This document shows positions 42,064-51,003 of a DNA stretch of 64,000 nucleotides, piece by piece (positions within the stretch are counted from its first letter, which is position 1; every line of letters starts with the position of its first letter). Source of the stretch: Saccharomonospora azurea NA-128 (lineage in GTDB: Bacteria > Actinomycetota > Actinomycetes > Mycobacteriales > Pseudonocardiaceae). Where the stretch lies: the NCBI RefSeq assembly GCF_000231055.2, contig NZ_CM001466.1:2750643-2814642 (forward strand), written 5' to 3'. The translations under genes and the position numbers were made by a program. The notes under the pieces were generated by a model. It was not told the DNA's origin and did no database searches. It was given only the letters and a program-made list of their open reading frames with translations.

Positions 42064-43433
42064 CCGACGTGACGGACGCACTGCTCGACGCGGCGGCGAG
42101 CGCGGCGAGGCCGTGGGCGGAGCTGCCCGACAAGACACGCGCGGCGGCGTTGGAGGCCGTCGCGGGCGCCCTCGACGCGGCGGCCGACGAGCTGGTGCCG
42201 CTGGCGAGGGAGGAGAGCCGCCTCCCCGAGGCCCGGCTGCGTGGCGAGCTCGTGCGCACGACGTTCCAGCTGCGCTCGTTCGCGGGCCAGGTACGTGAGG
42301 GCTTCGAGGTCATCGAGGACGACGCCGACCCCGACTGGCCCACCGGGCCCCGCCCGGCGCTGCGGCGGGTACTGATGCCGCTCGGGCCCGTCGTGGTGTT
42401 CGCGGCGTCCAACTTCCCGTTCGCGTTCTCCGTGGCGGGCGGCGACACGGCGTCGGCGTTGGCCGCGGGCTGCCCCGTCGTGGTGAAGGCCCACCCGGGC
42501 CACCCGAAGCTCTCGGACGCGACCGCGGAGATCGTGCGCGCGGCGTTGCTCGGCGCCGGTGCGCCGGAGGGCACGTTCGCGCTCTTCCACGGTGAGGCCG
42601 CGGGCCGCGACGCCGTGCTCGACCCGCGCACGAAAGCGGTGGCCTTCACGGGTTCGCTGCGAGGCGGCCGGGCCCTGTACGACCTCGCCGTGTCGCGCCC
42701 CGAGCCGATCCCGTTCTACGGGGAGCTCGGCAGCGTGAACCCGGTGTTCGTGACCCGCGCGGCCGCGCAGGCCAGGGCCGCGGAGATCGCGACGGGCTAC
42801 GTCGACTCGTTCACGCTCGGCACCGGGCAGTTCTGCACCAAGCCCGGACTGCTGCTCGTGCCGTCGGATTCCCGGCTGCCCGAACTGGCCGCCGAGCACG
42901 CCCGCACGAAGGGCGCCACGGCGATGCTCAACGAGCGCATCGGCGAGGGATACACGGCGGGACTGGACGCACTGCGCGGACACGCCTCGGTGCGGGTGCT
43001 GGTGGAGGGCACGTTCGGCGAGGACGGCCCCACACCGACGTTGCTCGCGACGACGGCGGCCGACCTGCTCGCCGACTCCGAGGCGCTCGCGACCGAGTGC
43101 TTCGGCCCGACGTCGCTCGTGGTGACCTACGACGACGAGGAGCAGCTGCTCGCGGTGGCGCGCTCGCTGGAGGGTCAGCTCACCGGCACCGTGCACGGCG
43201 AGGAGTCCGACGACGTCGCCCGCCCGCTGCTGGCAGAGCTGGCCGAGCGCGTCGGCCGCGTGCTGTGGAACGGCTGGCCGACCGGCGTGTCGGTCACCCC
43301 GGCCATGCACCACGGCGGGCCCTACCCCGCCACCACCGCGCCCCTGCACACGTCGGTGGGGATCACCGCCTCGGCGCGGTTCCTGCGTCCGGTCGCGTTC
43401 CAGAACGTGCCCGGACACCTGCTGCCCCGCTGA
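42060..43433 (+). CDS. NADP-dependent aldehyde dehydrogenase, alpha-ketoglutarate-semialdehyde (2,5-dioxovalerate) type
   Basis: The 457-residue enzyme belongs to the ALDH branch that oxidises alpha-ketoglutarate semialdehyde to alpha-ketoglutarate. Signatures are PLGPVVVFAASNFPFAFSVA, GGDTASALAAGCPVVVKAHP, FTGSLRGGRAL, FYGELGSVNPVFV (Glu base) and LGTGQFCTKPGLLLV (nucleophilic Cys near 260). ATG 42060 overlaps the dehydratase stop and has AAGGAGA upstream. It points to a pathway in which a sugar acid is dehydrated twice to alpha-ketoglutarate semialdehyde. A strong terminator follows. Confidence 0.87.
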   Translation: MTDVTDALLDAAASAARPWAELPDKTRAAALEAVAGALDAAADELVPLAREESRLPEARLRGELVRTTFQLRSFAGQVREGFEVIEDDADPDWPTGPRPALRRVLMPLGPVVVFAASNFPFAFSVAGGDTASALAAGCPVVVKAHPGHPKLSDATAEIVRAALLGAGAPEGTFALFHGEAAGRDAVLDPRTKAVAFTGSLRGGRALYDLAVSRPEPIPFYGELGSVNPVFVTRAAAQARAAEIATGYVDSFTLGTGQFCTKPGLLLVPSDSRLPELAAEHARTKGATAMLNERIGEGYTAGLDALRGHASVRVLVEGTFGEDGPTPTLLATTAADLLADSEALATECFGPTSLVVTYDDEEQLLAVARSLEGQLTGTVHGEESDDVARPLLAELAERVGRVLWNGWPTGVSVTPAMHHGGPYPATTAPLHTSVGITASARFLRPVAFQNVPGHLLPR

Positions 43434-43440
43434 CGTCGGC

Positions 43441-43485
43441 ACGAAGGGCCGTCCTCCACCACCTCGGCGGGGGACGGCCCTTCGT
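43441..43485. terminator. Bidirectional terminator between ALDH and iclR
   Basis: ACGAAGGGCCGTCC (43441-43454) and GGACGGCCCTTCGT (43472-43485) form a perfect 14-bp stem between convergent genes; each side carries a short CGT/ACG border. Confidence 0.85.
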
Positions 43486-43494
43486 CGTGTTCGG

Positions 43495-44268
43495 TCAGGG
43501 AGTGACGGGACGGCCGCCGAGGCGGCGGGTCAGCTCCGCGGCTCCCTCCCGGACGAGCTTCTCCCACGTGGGCCACGCGTCGTCGGCGTGGCGCGAGGTG
43601 GGAATCGAGATGCTCATCCCCGCCACCCAGTCGCCCGCCGCGTCCACGACGGGCGCCGCGACGCACCCGGCGTCGGTGTTGGACTCGCTGCGTTCGTGGG
43701 CGACGCCGGACTCGCGCACCAGAGCGAGCTGGGCGCGTAGTTCGCTGCGCGAGGTGATGCTGTGCTCGGTGAGGCCGACGAGTCGCCGGCCCTTCAACCG
43801 GGCCGTGAGCTCCTTCTCGGGCAGCCCCGCGAGCAGGACCTTGCCGACCGCCGTGCAGTGCGCGGGGAGGCGACTGCCCACCTCGGAGATCAGCCGCACC
43901 GAGTAGGTGGAGTCGACTTTGGACACGTACACGACCTCCAGGCCGTCGAGCACCGCCACGTGCACGGTCTCGCGGCACTCGGCGGCGACCTGACGCGCCA
44001 CGGCGTCGGCCTCGGCGGCGAACTCCAGCCGTTGCTGGTAGCGCGAACCCAGCTCCAGCAGCTTCGGCCCGAGCGCGTACGTCGTCTCCTCGCCCGAGCG
44101 CCGCACCAGGTAGTGCCGTTCGACCAACGTGGTCAGCAGCTCGTGCGCGGTCGAGCGCGGCAGCTCCAGCCGTCGGCCGATCTCACTCGCCGACAACGTG
44201 ACATCGTCGGCCAGGAACAGTTCGAGGATGTCCGCGGCACGGAGCACGGCGGGCACGAGACGAGCCAT
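43495..44268 (-). CDS. IclR-family transcriptional regulator of the sugar-acid cluster
   Basis: The 257-residue regulator has an N-terminal winged helix (about 5-70: VTLSASEIGRRLELPRSTAH then ELLTTLVERHYL) and the IclR effector domain (about 80-250) with SEVGSRLPAHCTAVGKVLLA and the small-molecule pocket Cys/His residues near VAAPVVDAAGDWVAGMSISI. TACGCT (44275-44280) lies 6 nt before ATG 44268. A 20-bp operator at 44288-44307 overlaps the -35 region, so it probably represses itself. The same operator occurs twice at the MFS/catabolic promoter, so it is the likely regulator of the cluster. Confidence 0.9.
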   Translation of the reverse strand: MARLVPAVLRAADILELFLADDVTLSASEIGRRLELPRSTAHELLTTLVERHYLVRRSGEETTYALGPKLLELGSRYQQRLEFAAEADAVARQVAAECRETVHVAVLDGLEVVYVSKVDSTYSVRLISEVGSRLPAHCTAVGKVLLAGLPEKELTARLKGRRLVGLTEHSITSRSELRAQLALVRESGVAHERSESNTDAGCVAAPVVDAAGDWVAGMSISIPTSRHADDAWPTWEKLVREGAAELTRRLGGRPVTP

Positions 44269-44287
44269 GCGTCCAGCGTACCAGCCG

Positions 44288-44307
44288 CTGTCCGAAACTT
44301 CGGACAG
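44288..44307 (-). promoter_or_regulatory. IclR-type autoregulatory operator
   Basis: CTGTCCGAAACTTCGGACAG is a near-perfect 20-bp palindrome centred about 29 nt upstream of the predicted leaderless start of the iclR gene. Its arms match the sites at 39791 and 39898. Confidence 0.72.
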
Positions 44308-44340
44308 CGTGCGGGACCGCGGACAGCGTCGATCCCGCCG

Positions 44341-45813
44341 TCACCGCCTGCCGTGCAGGAACGTGACGAGCTTGCCCACCAGCTCGTCGGTCTTGGCGGT
44401 GCGCGCGAACGTCGTCATCGCCAACGGCATCCGGTACCGCTGCCGCGCGACGGCCTTGGGCCGCGCGAACTCCCGCAACCCCTCGGGACCGTGGATGCGG
44501 CCGAACCCGGACTCCCCGACACCGCCGAAGGGCAGCGTCGCGATCCCCGCGAACGACAGCGGCGAGTTGATCGCCGTCATGCCCGTCCGCAGCCGCCGGG
44601 CGAGCTCCACGCCGCGCCGTCGCGAGAACACCGTGGACCCCAGCCCGTAGGCGGAGTCGTTGGCCTTCTCCACCGCCTCGTCCATGTCGACGACCCGCGT
44701 GACGGTGAGGGTGGGCCCGAACGTCTCCTCGCGCACGGCCTCGGAATCCTCGGGCACGTCGACCAGCACCGTCGGCCGCACGTAACGCTCGCCGACGGCG
44801 TCCGCGCCACCCACGAGCGCCCGACCCCCCTTGGCGAGGGCGTCGGCGATGTGCCTGCGCACCACGTCGAGCTGCGAGCGCATGGTCATCGGCCCGTAAT
44901 GCTCACCCGGGTGCACCTCACGCGCCCGTTCGGTGACCCTGGCGACGAACTCGTCGTACACCGCCGTGTGGACGTAGACGCGCTCCACGCCGACACAGGT
45001 CTGTCCCGCGTTGGAGAACGCGCCCCACACTGCGGCGTCGGCCGCGGCCTCGAGGTCGGCGTCGGCGTCGACCAGCAGTGGGTCCTTGCCACCCGCCTCG
45101 ATGATCACCGGGGTGAGGCGCTCCGCCGCGGCGGCCATGATCTTCTTGCCCGTGGCCGCCGAACCGGTGAAGGCGATCTTGTCGACGTCGCTGCGAACCA
45201 GCGCCGCGCCCGTGGCGCCGAACCCGGTCACCAGCTGCAACACCGGCCGCTCCGGAACGACCTCCGCGAAGGCGTCCACCAACCAGGCACCGACACCCGG
45301 CGTGTGCTCGCTCGGTTTGAACACCACGGCGTTGCCCGCCGCGAGTGCGTACGCGATCGACCCCAGCGGCGTGAAGACCGGGTAGTTCCACGGGCCGATG
45401 ACGCCGACGACGCCCAGCGGGCGGTACTCCACCGTGGCCGCCTGGTTCGACAGCAGCAGTCCCGACGAACGCCGTTGCAGCCCAAGCACCTTGCGTGCGT
45501 TGCGGGCCGCCCACTCGATGTGCTCGACGGCCAGCACGATCTCCAACTGCGCGTCGCCTCGTGGCTTGCCGGTCTCGGCGCGCACCAGGTCGCACAGCTC
45601 GGACATGCGGCGAACGAGCACGCCCTTCCAGCGGCGGAGCCGTTCGGCGCGTCCCGCGAACCCGAGCGAGTCCCACCACTCGGCGGCCTCGCGCGCCCGG
45701 GCGACGGCGGCGTCGACGGCGGCCGCGTCGTGCACGGGATGGGTTCCCACCACCCTGTCGGTCGCCGGATCGATCGAGTCGAACGTCTCGACGGCCTGCT
45801 CGGTGCTCGTCAT
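44341..45813 (-). CDS. NAD(P)-dependent aldehyde dehydrogenase
   Basis: The 490-residue enzyme is a standard class ALDH: Rossmann loop FTGSAATGKKIMAAAAE, GVVGVIGPWNYPVFTPLGSI, base Glu in IIEAGGKDPLLV, and nucleophilic Cys in AFSNAGQTCVGVERV near 290. The C-terminal extension after FGRIHGPEGLREFARPKA contains a hydrophobic/basic tail, as in aldehyde dehydrogenases of the fatty-aldehyde or succinate-semialdehyde type. TACGCT (45820-45825) lies 6 nt before the ATG. Substrate unknown. There is no operator of the IclR type in front of it, so it seems separate from the sugar-acid cluster. Confidence 0.85.
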   Translation of the reverse strand: MTSTEQAVETFDSIDPATDRVVGTHPVHDAAAVDAAVARAREAAEWWDSLGFAGRAERLRRWKGVLVRRMSELCDLVRAETGKPRGDAQLEIVLAVEHIEWAARNARKVLGLQRRSSGLLLSNQAATVEYRPLGVVGVIGPWNYPVFTPLGSIAYALAAGNAVVFKPSEHTPGVGAWLVDAFAEVVPERPVLQLVTGFGATGAALVRSDVDKIAFTGSAATGKKIMAAAAERLTPVIIEAGGKDPLLVDADADLEAAADAAVWGAFSNAGQTCVGVERVYVHTAVYDEFVARVTERAREVHPGEHYGPMTMRSQLDVVRRHIADALAKGGRALVGGADAVGERYVRPTVLVDVPEDSEAVREETFGPTLTVTRVVDMDEAVEKANDSAYGLGSTVFSRRRGVELARRLRTGMTAINSPLSFAGIATLPFGGVGESGFGRIHGPEGLREFARPKAVARQRYRMPLAMTTFARTAKTDELVGKLVTFLHGRR

Positions 45814-45869
45814 GCTGACAGCGTAGGGAAGCGACCGGTTACTGCCAACTCGCCAACAAGGGAGCCACC

Positions 45870-46505
45870 GTGAAGTTCGTCCACTACGGGCACTCGTGCA
45901 TGCTGCTGGAAACCGACCACGCCCGGCTGCTGTTCGACCCCGGCGCGCTCTCCAGCGGCTTCGAGTCCCTCCGCGACCTCGACGCCGTGCTCATCACCCA
46001 CCAGCACTACGACCACATCGACGTGGAGAAGCTGCCCGGCCTGCTCGCGGCCAACCCCTCGGCGCGCCTCATCGTCGACCCCGGCACCACCAAGACGATC
46101 GACAACCTGGAGATCGCGGTCACCACGGCGTCCCCGGGCGACACCTTCGACCTCGGTGGCACGCGGGTGACCGCCGTCGGTGGACAGCACGCGAGAATCC
46201 ACAGCGACATCCCGGTGATCCCGAACATCGGTTACGTGGTCGACGGCGGCGCGTTCTACCACCCCGGCGATGCGTTCTTCGTCCCCGAACACCGCGTCGA
46301 CGTGCTCGCGCTGCCGACGGTGGGGCCCTGGCTGAAGGCGGGCGAAGCCGTGGACTACCTGCGCGCGGTGTCGCCGCGGCTCGCGATCCCCGTCCACGAG
46401 GCACTGCTCGCCAGAACCGCCGGCTACATCGGCCTGTACACGAACCTCGCCCCGGACGGCACCGAGGTCCGCGTCGCCCCGCACGGCGAGCCGATCGACC
46501 TCTGA
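45870..46505 (+). CDS. Metallo-beta-lactamase-fold metal-dependent hydrolase (UlaG-like)
   Basis: The 211-residue protein has the MBL fold with metal ligands in ITHQHYDHID (H-x-H-x-D-H near 55) and downstream His/Asp in VGGQHARIH, YHPGDAFF and IPVHEALL. Strand VHYGHSCMLLETDHARLLFD is the usual start of the small L-ascorbate-6-phosphate lactonase-like branch, but substrate is unknown. GTG 45870 has AAGGGAG upstream. It is divergent from the ALDH and converges with the TSUP gene. Confidence 0.83.
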   Translation: MKFVHYGHSCMLLETDHARLLFDPGALSSGFESLRDLDAVLITHQHYDHIDVEKLPGLLAANPSARLIVDPGTTKTIDNLEIAVTTASPGDTFDLGGTRVTAVGGQHARIHSDIPVIPNIGYVVDGGAFYHPGDAFFVPEHRVDVLALPTVGPWLKAGEAVDYLRAVSPRLAIPVHEALLARTAGYIGLYTNLAPDGTEVRVAPHGEPIDL

Positions 46506-46510
46506 CGCCT

Positions 46511-47431
46511 CTAACGGCGCGCCCGCTCCGCCGCGGCGTTCACGCCGTCCTCGCCCACGAGCGCGTTGATCCGCCGCTCCTCGCTCATCGACCGCAGGGC
46601 GGCGAGCAGGGCGGTGACCAGGAACGCCGTGAGTGCGACGTAGACGAGCGCGATCACCACCGGGGCCGCGCCGAGCGCGCCGAGCAGCTGCCACCCGTTG
46701 GTCAGCACGATCAGACCGCCCGCTGCCGTGCCCAGCAGCCTCGGCGGCATCCGGCGCGTCAGCACGGCACCGATCGGCGCGGCGAGCACCCCACCGATCA
46801 GCAACGCCGCGACCACCGCGAAGTCCATCCCGTGCAGCGACAACGCGGCGAGGAACGCCAGACTCGCCGACACCGTGACCGCGAACTCGGCCATCTGCAC
46901 CGAACCCACGACCTTGCGCGGCTCCAGGCGCCCGCTGGAGAGCAGCGTGGTGGTGGCGACGGGCCCCCAGCCACCGCCGCCCGTCGCGTCGACGAACCCG
47001 GCCACCAAGCCCAGCGGGGCGAGGAACCGCACCCCCGGCCGCTTCTCGGTGATCAGCTTGCCCACCCGCAGGAAGGCGAACCGCACGAGGACGTACACCC
47101 CGAGCGCGAAGAGGATCACGCTCATCCACCCCGTCGCGAAATCCGCCGAGAACGACACCAGCAACACCGCCCCGATCACCGCGCCCACGGACCCGGGACC
47201 GGCGAGGATGCCCACCGCCCGCCAGTCGACGTTGCGGAACCGCCAGTGCGACACCCCGGACGCGAGCGACGTCCCGACCTGCGCGAAGTGGGCCGACGCC
47301 GACGCGATCGCCGGGGCGGTGCCGAAGACCACCAGTGCGGTCGTGGCGGTCATCCCGTACCCCATGCCGAGCGTCCCCGACACGAGCTGGGCGAGGAAGC
47401 CGGCAAGGCCGACCAGCAACAGCGTCAGCAT
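46511..47431 (-). CDS. TSUP (TauE/SafE) family sulfite/organosulfonate exporter-like membrane protein
   Basis: The 306-residue protein has eight to nine membrane helices. It contains the TSUP double repeat: GFLAQLVSGTLGMGYGMTAT near the N-terminus and GLVAGFVDATGGGGWGPVAT in the middle, each with the Gly-rich loop. The family transports sulfite, sulfoacetate or related anions; direction and substrate here are unknown. It lies between purB and an MBL gene. Confidence 0.87.
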   Translation of the reverse strand: MLTLLLVGLAGFLAQLVSGTLGMGYGMTATTALVVFGTAPAIASASAHFAQVGTSLASGVSHWRFRNVDWRAVGILAGPGSVGAVIGAVLLVSFSADFATGWMSVILFALGVYVLVRFAFLRVGKLITEKRPGVRFLAPLGLVAGFVDATGGGGWGPVATTTLLSSGRLEPRKVVGSVQMAEFAVTVSASLAFLAALSLHGMDFAVVAALLIGGVLAAPIGAVLTRRMPPRLLGTAAGGLIVLTNGWQLLGALGAAPVVIALVYVALTAFLVTALLAALRSMSEERRINALVGEDGVNAAAERARR

Positions 47432-47444
47432 CTACGCGCGGGCG

Positions 47445-48875
47445 CTAGAGGATCGGGCCCGGCTCGTACGACGTGGCTTCGGGGAACCGGCGCACGACCT
47501 CCGCCACCCGGGCGGCGACCGACTCGATCTGCGCGCCAGCGGTGCCGGTGAACGCGAGCCGGTCGGCGAGCAGCGCCTTCAGGTCGTCGGCGTCCAGTGG
47601 CAACCGCTCGTCGGAGGCGAGGCGCTCGACGAGGTCGTTCTCCTGCTGTCCCTGTTCACGCATGGCCAGCGCGACCCCGACGGCGTGCTCCTTGATCACC
47701 TCGTGGGCGGTTTCGCGGCCGACCCCGGCCCGCACCGCGGCCATGAGCACCTTCGTGGTGCCGAGGAACGGCAGGTAGCGCGAGAGCTCCCGGTCGATCA
47801 CGGCGGGGAAGGCGCCGAACTCGGCGAGCACGGTCGCGAACGTCTCCAGCAGGCCGTCGAGCGCGAAGAACGCGTCCGGCAGCGCCACCCGGCGCACGAC
47901 CGAGTCCGACACGTCGCCCTCGTTCCACTGGTCGCCCGCGAGCTCGCCGATCATCGACAGGTAGCCGCGCAACACCACGGCCAGGCCGTTCACGCGCTCA
48001 CAGGAGCGGGTGTTCATCTTGTGCGGCATCGCCGACGACCCGACCTGGCCCGGCTTGAACCCCTCGGTCACCAGCTCGTGGCCCGCCATCAGCCGGATCG
48101 TGGTGGCCAGGCTCGACGGGGCGGCCGCGAGCTGCACGAGCGTCGAGAGCACGTCGAAGTCGAGCGACCGCGGATACACCTGGCCGACACTGGTGAACAC
48201 CCGCTCGAACCCGAGGTGCGCGGCCACCTTCCGTTCCAGCTCCGCGAGCCGCTCCGGCGTGCCGACGAGGTCGAGCATGTCCTGTGCCGTGCCGACCGGC
48301 CCCTTGATCCCGCGCAGCGGGTACCGCGCGAGGAGGTCGTCGAGCCGGTCGAAGGCCACCAGCAACTCGTCGGCGGCCGTGGCGAAGCGCTTGCCGAGGG
48401 TCGTCGCCTGCGCGGCGACGTTGTGCGAGCGGCCCGCCATGACCAGCTCGCTGTGCTGCGTCGCGAGGTCGGCGAGCCGCGCCAGCACGGCGGCCACCCG
48501 CACCCGCAGATGTTCCAGCGAGCGCCGGACCTGCAGCTGCTCCACGTTCTCGGTGAGGTCCCGCGACGTCATGCCCTTGTGCACGTGCTCGTGCCCGGCG
48601 AGAGCGTTGAACTCCTCGATCCGGGCCTTCACGTCGTGCCGCGTCACGCGCTCGCGGGCGGCGATCGAGTCGAGGTCGACCTGGTCGAGCACGCGCTCGT
48701 AGTCGGCCACGACGTCGTCACCGACCTCGACCCCGAGCTCCCGCTGCGCCTTGAGCACAGCGAGCCACAGGTCGCGTTCGAGTCTGACCTTGTGCTCGGG
48801 CGACCACAGCCGGACCAACTCGGCAGAGGCGTACCGGGAGGCGAGCACGTTCGGGATTCGGGGCTTGTCCGTCAC
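47445..48875 (-). CDS. purB: Adenylosuccinate lyase PurB
   Basis: PurB cleaves SAICAR and adenylosuccinate with release of fumarate. The 476-residue enzyme is of the fumarase/aspartase fold. The catalytic flexible loop appears as GSSAMPHKMNTRSCERVNGL near 285, the catalytic His region as KGMTSRDLTENVEQLQVRRS near 100, and SHNVAAQATTLGKRFA near 150. GTG 48875 has TAGCCT (48882-48887) 6 nt upstream, so it is probably leaderless. purC, often adjacent, is not in this window. Confidence 0.95.
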   Translation of the reverse strand: MTDKPRIPNVLASRYASAELVRLWSPEHKVRLERDLWLAVLKAQRELGVEVGDDVVADYERVLDQVDLDSIAARERVTRHDVKARIEEFNALAGHEHVHKGMTSRDLTENVEQLQVRRSLEHLRVRVAAVLARLADLATQHSELVMAGRSHNVAAQATTLGKRFATAADELLVAFDRLDDLLARYPLRGIKGPVGTAQDMLDLVGTPERLAELERKVAAHLGFERVFTSVGQVYPRSLDFDVLSTLVQLAAAPSSLATTIRLMAGHELVTEGFKPGQVGSSAMPHKMNTRSCERVNGLAVVLRGYLSMIGELAGDQWNEGDVSDSVVRRVALPDAFFALDGLLETFATVLAEFGAFPAVIDRELSRYLPFLGTTKVLMAAVRAGVGRETAHEVIKEHAVGVALAMREQGQQENDLVERLASDERLPLDADDLKALLADRLAFTGTAGAQIESVAARVAEVVRRFPEATSYEPGPIL

Positions 48876-48966
48876 ACGGTCAGGCTAACCACGCCGTCAG
48901 CGCGGCACCGGGTTCAGGGTCGACCTCGGCGTGGTGTTCCCACTCCGTGGACGACCCGCGCCGAAC

Positions 48967-49545
48967 TCAGCTCAGTTCCTCGCGCAGCACCCGGGCCGCC
49001 ACCGCCCGCGGCTCGGGGTCGACCGCGACGAGCGCGTTGACGACCGAGCCGTCCACCAGGGCGATGAGGCGTTCGAGGCGGTCGGCGTCCATGTCGAACC
49101 CCGACCGCACGAAGATCTCCAGGAGCAGTTCCCGCAGCTCGGCGGAGAGCACCCGCATCAGCGGACGCAGGTGCGGCCGACGGCCCGTGCCCACCAGCCG
49201 CTCGTAGCGACCCACCACGGCCTCGTAGTGCGGGTCCGGCCCCAACAGCAGGTCGAGCACGAGCTCGACCACGTCGTCCACGCGCCGGTCCTCTGTCGGC
49301 AACGTCGCCAACTTCGCCCGCCCGACCTCCAGCTCCTGCCGGCCGTGATGCTCCGTCGCCGCGCACACCAGCTCGTCGAGCGACTCGAAGTAGTACGTCG
49401 TCGACGCCAGCGGCAGCCCCGCGCGTTCGGCCACGGCCCGGTGGCGGACGGCGTCGAAACCGCCCTCACCCAGCAGTTCGGCAGCGGCCGCGACGAGCGC
49501 GGCGCGCCTGCGCTCGCCCTTCGGCGTACTGGCTGCGGACGTCAT
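48967..49545 (-). CDS. TetR-family transcriptional regulator
   Basis: The 192-residue protein has an N-terminal helix-turn-helix (about 12-55: GERRRAALVAAAAELLGEGG then FDAVRHRAVAERAGLPLAST, YYFESLDEL). The C-terminal helical ligand domain has no recognisable ligand signature. ATG 49545 is the best start. No divergent partner is obvious: the anti-sigma gene lies downstream on the other side in the same orientation and purB follows it. Confidence 0.85.
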   Translation of the reverse strand: MTSAASTPKGERRRAALVAAAAELLGEGGFDAVRHRAVAERAGLPLASTTYYFESLDELVCAATEHHGRQELEVGRAKLATLPTEDRRVDDVVELVLDLLLGPDPHYEAVVGRYERLVGTGRRPHLRPLMRVLSAELRELLLEIFVRSGFDMDADRLERLIALVDGSVVNALVAVDPEPRAVAARVLREELS

Positions 49546-49610
49546 GGCCGGATAGTCTGCCACCTCCGAACCGAACTGCTGCGGCTGTGGCTCGCGCACA
49601 CGGCGTTCGG

Positions 49611-50351
49611 CTAACCCAGGGCTGCGGCGACCCGGTCGGCGATCCCCGGAAGTTCGTCCCGAAGCGGCACGTCCGTCTCGTCCGCGCTGTTCTCGGCGAT
49701 CCCCAGCACGGTCAGCCGCCCCTCCCCGACGACGGTGTCGACCACGTGACTGGCGACGTCAGGCGGTGCCGGAACCACACTCTCGCGATCGGGATGGAGG
49801 ACGACGGCGACCACACCGCCCGGCACCCGGAACGCGGCCGAACGCGACACGACCTCGGAACACGGCCCGTAGCGCGTCGCCTCACCGATCGGATCGACCG
49901 GGAGCTCGCCAGCGAGGGCAGTGGCGAGCTCCCGATCGACCGCCTGGCACCCAGGAGTGCCCTCGGCCCGAGGGCCGTCCTCCCCGTGCGACTCGCCGCC
50001 CTGCTTCGGCGGGCCGTCGGGGAAGTTCTCGACACCCTGTCCACGCGGCCCGTCGCCGGTTGGTTGCCCGCCCTCCGAACTTTTTTTCACGGCCCCGTCG
50101 GACGCCGTGGACTCGGCCGGAGCCAGCGCCGTCGTGTGGTCGCCACCCTGCTCCGGTCCGCCCAGGACGACCCCGGTCACCGCACCCGCGCCCACCACGA
50201 CGGCCGCGGCCACCGTCGCGAGCGAACGCCGTCGCGCCGTGATGCGCCGCGACGCGGACCTCACGTCGTCCACCGTGAACGACGGTGCGGGCACCTCCCC
50301 CGCCGCGTCGTGCAACAGCCGTTCGAGCCGACGCTCGTCGAGCTCACCCAT
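49611..50351 (-). CDS. Putative anti-sigma factor/membrane partner of SigE-family sigma
   Basis: The 246-residue product has a cytoplasmic N-terminus of about 40 residues (LDERRLERLLHDAAGEVPAP), one membrane helix (about 43-63), a Pro/Gly/Ser-rich acidic linker and an extracytoplasmic domain with two Cys (PGCQAVDREL and RYGPCSEVV). ATG 50351 overlaps the sigma-factor stop by 8 nt, so it is coupled to the sigma gene as is usual for anti-sigma factors. It lacks a classical zinc anti-sigma motif, so the role is inferred from layout. Confidence 0.68.
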   Translation of the reverse strand: MGELDERRLERLLHDAAGEVPAPSFTVDDVRSASRRITARRRSLATVAAAVVVGAGAVTGVVLGGPEQGGDHTTALAPAESTASDGAVKKSSEGGQPTGDGPRGQGVENFPDGPPKQGGESHGEDGPRAEGTPGCQAVDRELATALAGELPVDPIGEATRYGPCSEVVSRSAAFRVPGGVVAVVLHPDRESVVPAPPDVASHVVDTVVGEGRLTVLGIAENSADETDVPLRDELPGIADRVAAALG

Positions 50352-50868
50352 GCGCGTCCACCTCCTCGCCCAACGCCGTCCGCAGGTTCGCCAGGCCCCG
50401 AGCCGTCTGGCTCTTGACGTTGCCCTCGCTGCACCTCAACGCCCGTGCCGTGCTGCTCACGTCGAGGCCCTCGAAGTAGCGCAGGACCAGCACCGCGCGC
50501 TGCTTCGCCGGGACCTTCGCGAGCCCGGCGAGCAGGTCGGCCCGCACGCTCACCCGGTCGGCCAGCGCATCGGTGCCGTACGGGTCGGACACCCCGCGAG
50601 GTTCGGGCAGGTCGTCGGTGTGCTGCTCCCGCCGCCACGGCCGCCGCGACTCGTCGATCGCCGCCCGCACCAACGTCTTGCGCAGGTAGGCGTCCACGGC
50701 CGCGCGGTCGCGGATCTTGCGCCATCGGCGGTGCAGTGACACGAAGGCCGTCTGTGCGAGGTCGTCGGCACGGTGCCAGTCCCCGCACAGCAGGTACGCC
50801 GTCCGGCGTACCGAATCTCGCTTGGCCGCGAAGTACTCCGCGAACTCGTCGTCGTCATGGTGGGCCAC
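50344..50868 (-). CDS. SigE-family (SigE50-like) ECF RNA polymerase sigma factor
   Basis: The 174-residue sigma factor has region 2 (DEFAEYFAAKRDSVRRTAYL then LCGDWHRADDLAQTAFVSLH) and region 4 (LAKVPAKQRAVLVLRYFEGL then DVSSTARALRCSEGNVKSQT, ARGLANL), with no region 1.1 or 3. GTG 50868 has GGAGACG 8 nt upstream. The Streptomyces-type SigE50 families share the TAYLLCGDWH motif. A coupled membrane partner follows. Regulon unknown. Confidence 0.88.
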   Translation of the reverse strand: MAHHDDDEFAEYFAAKRDSVRRTAYLLCGDWHRADDLAQTAFVSLHRRWRKIRDRAAVDAYLRKTLVRAAIDESRRPWRREQHTDDLPEPRGVSDPYGTDALADRVSVRADLLAGLAKVPAKQRAVLVLRYFEGLDVSSTARALRCSEGNVKSQTARGLANLRTALGEEVDAHG

Positions 50869-51003
50869 GCAGACGTCTCCGGTCGTTCTTGTTGTCGACG
50901 GTGGAGACGGAAGAACGCCGCTCCACGGTTGCACGCGACGAGCAGTGTCACCCATCCGCGGGGTCCGGCGCGAGCACCCGCCGGTGTGTGATGTCATCGG
51001 CGC

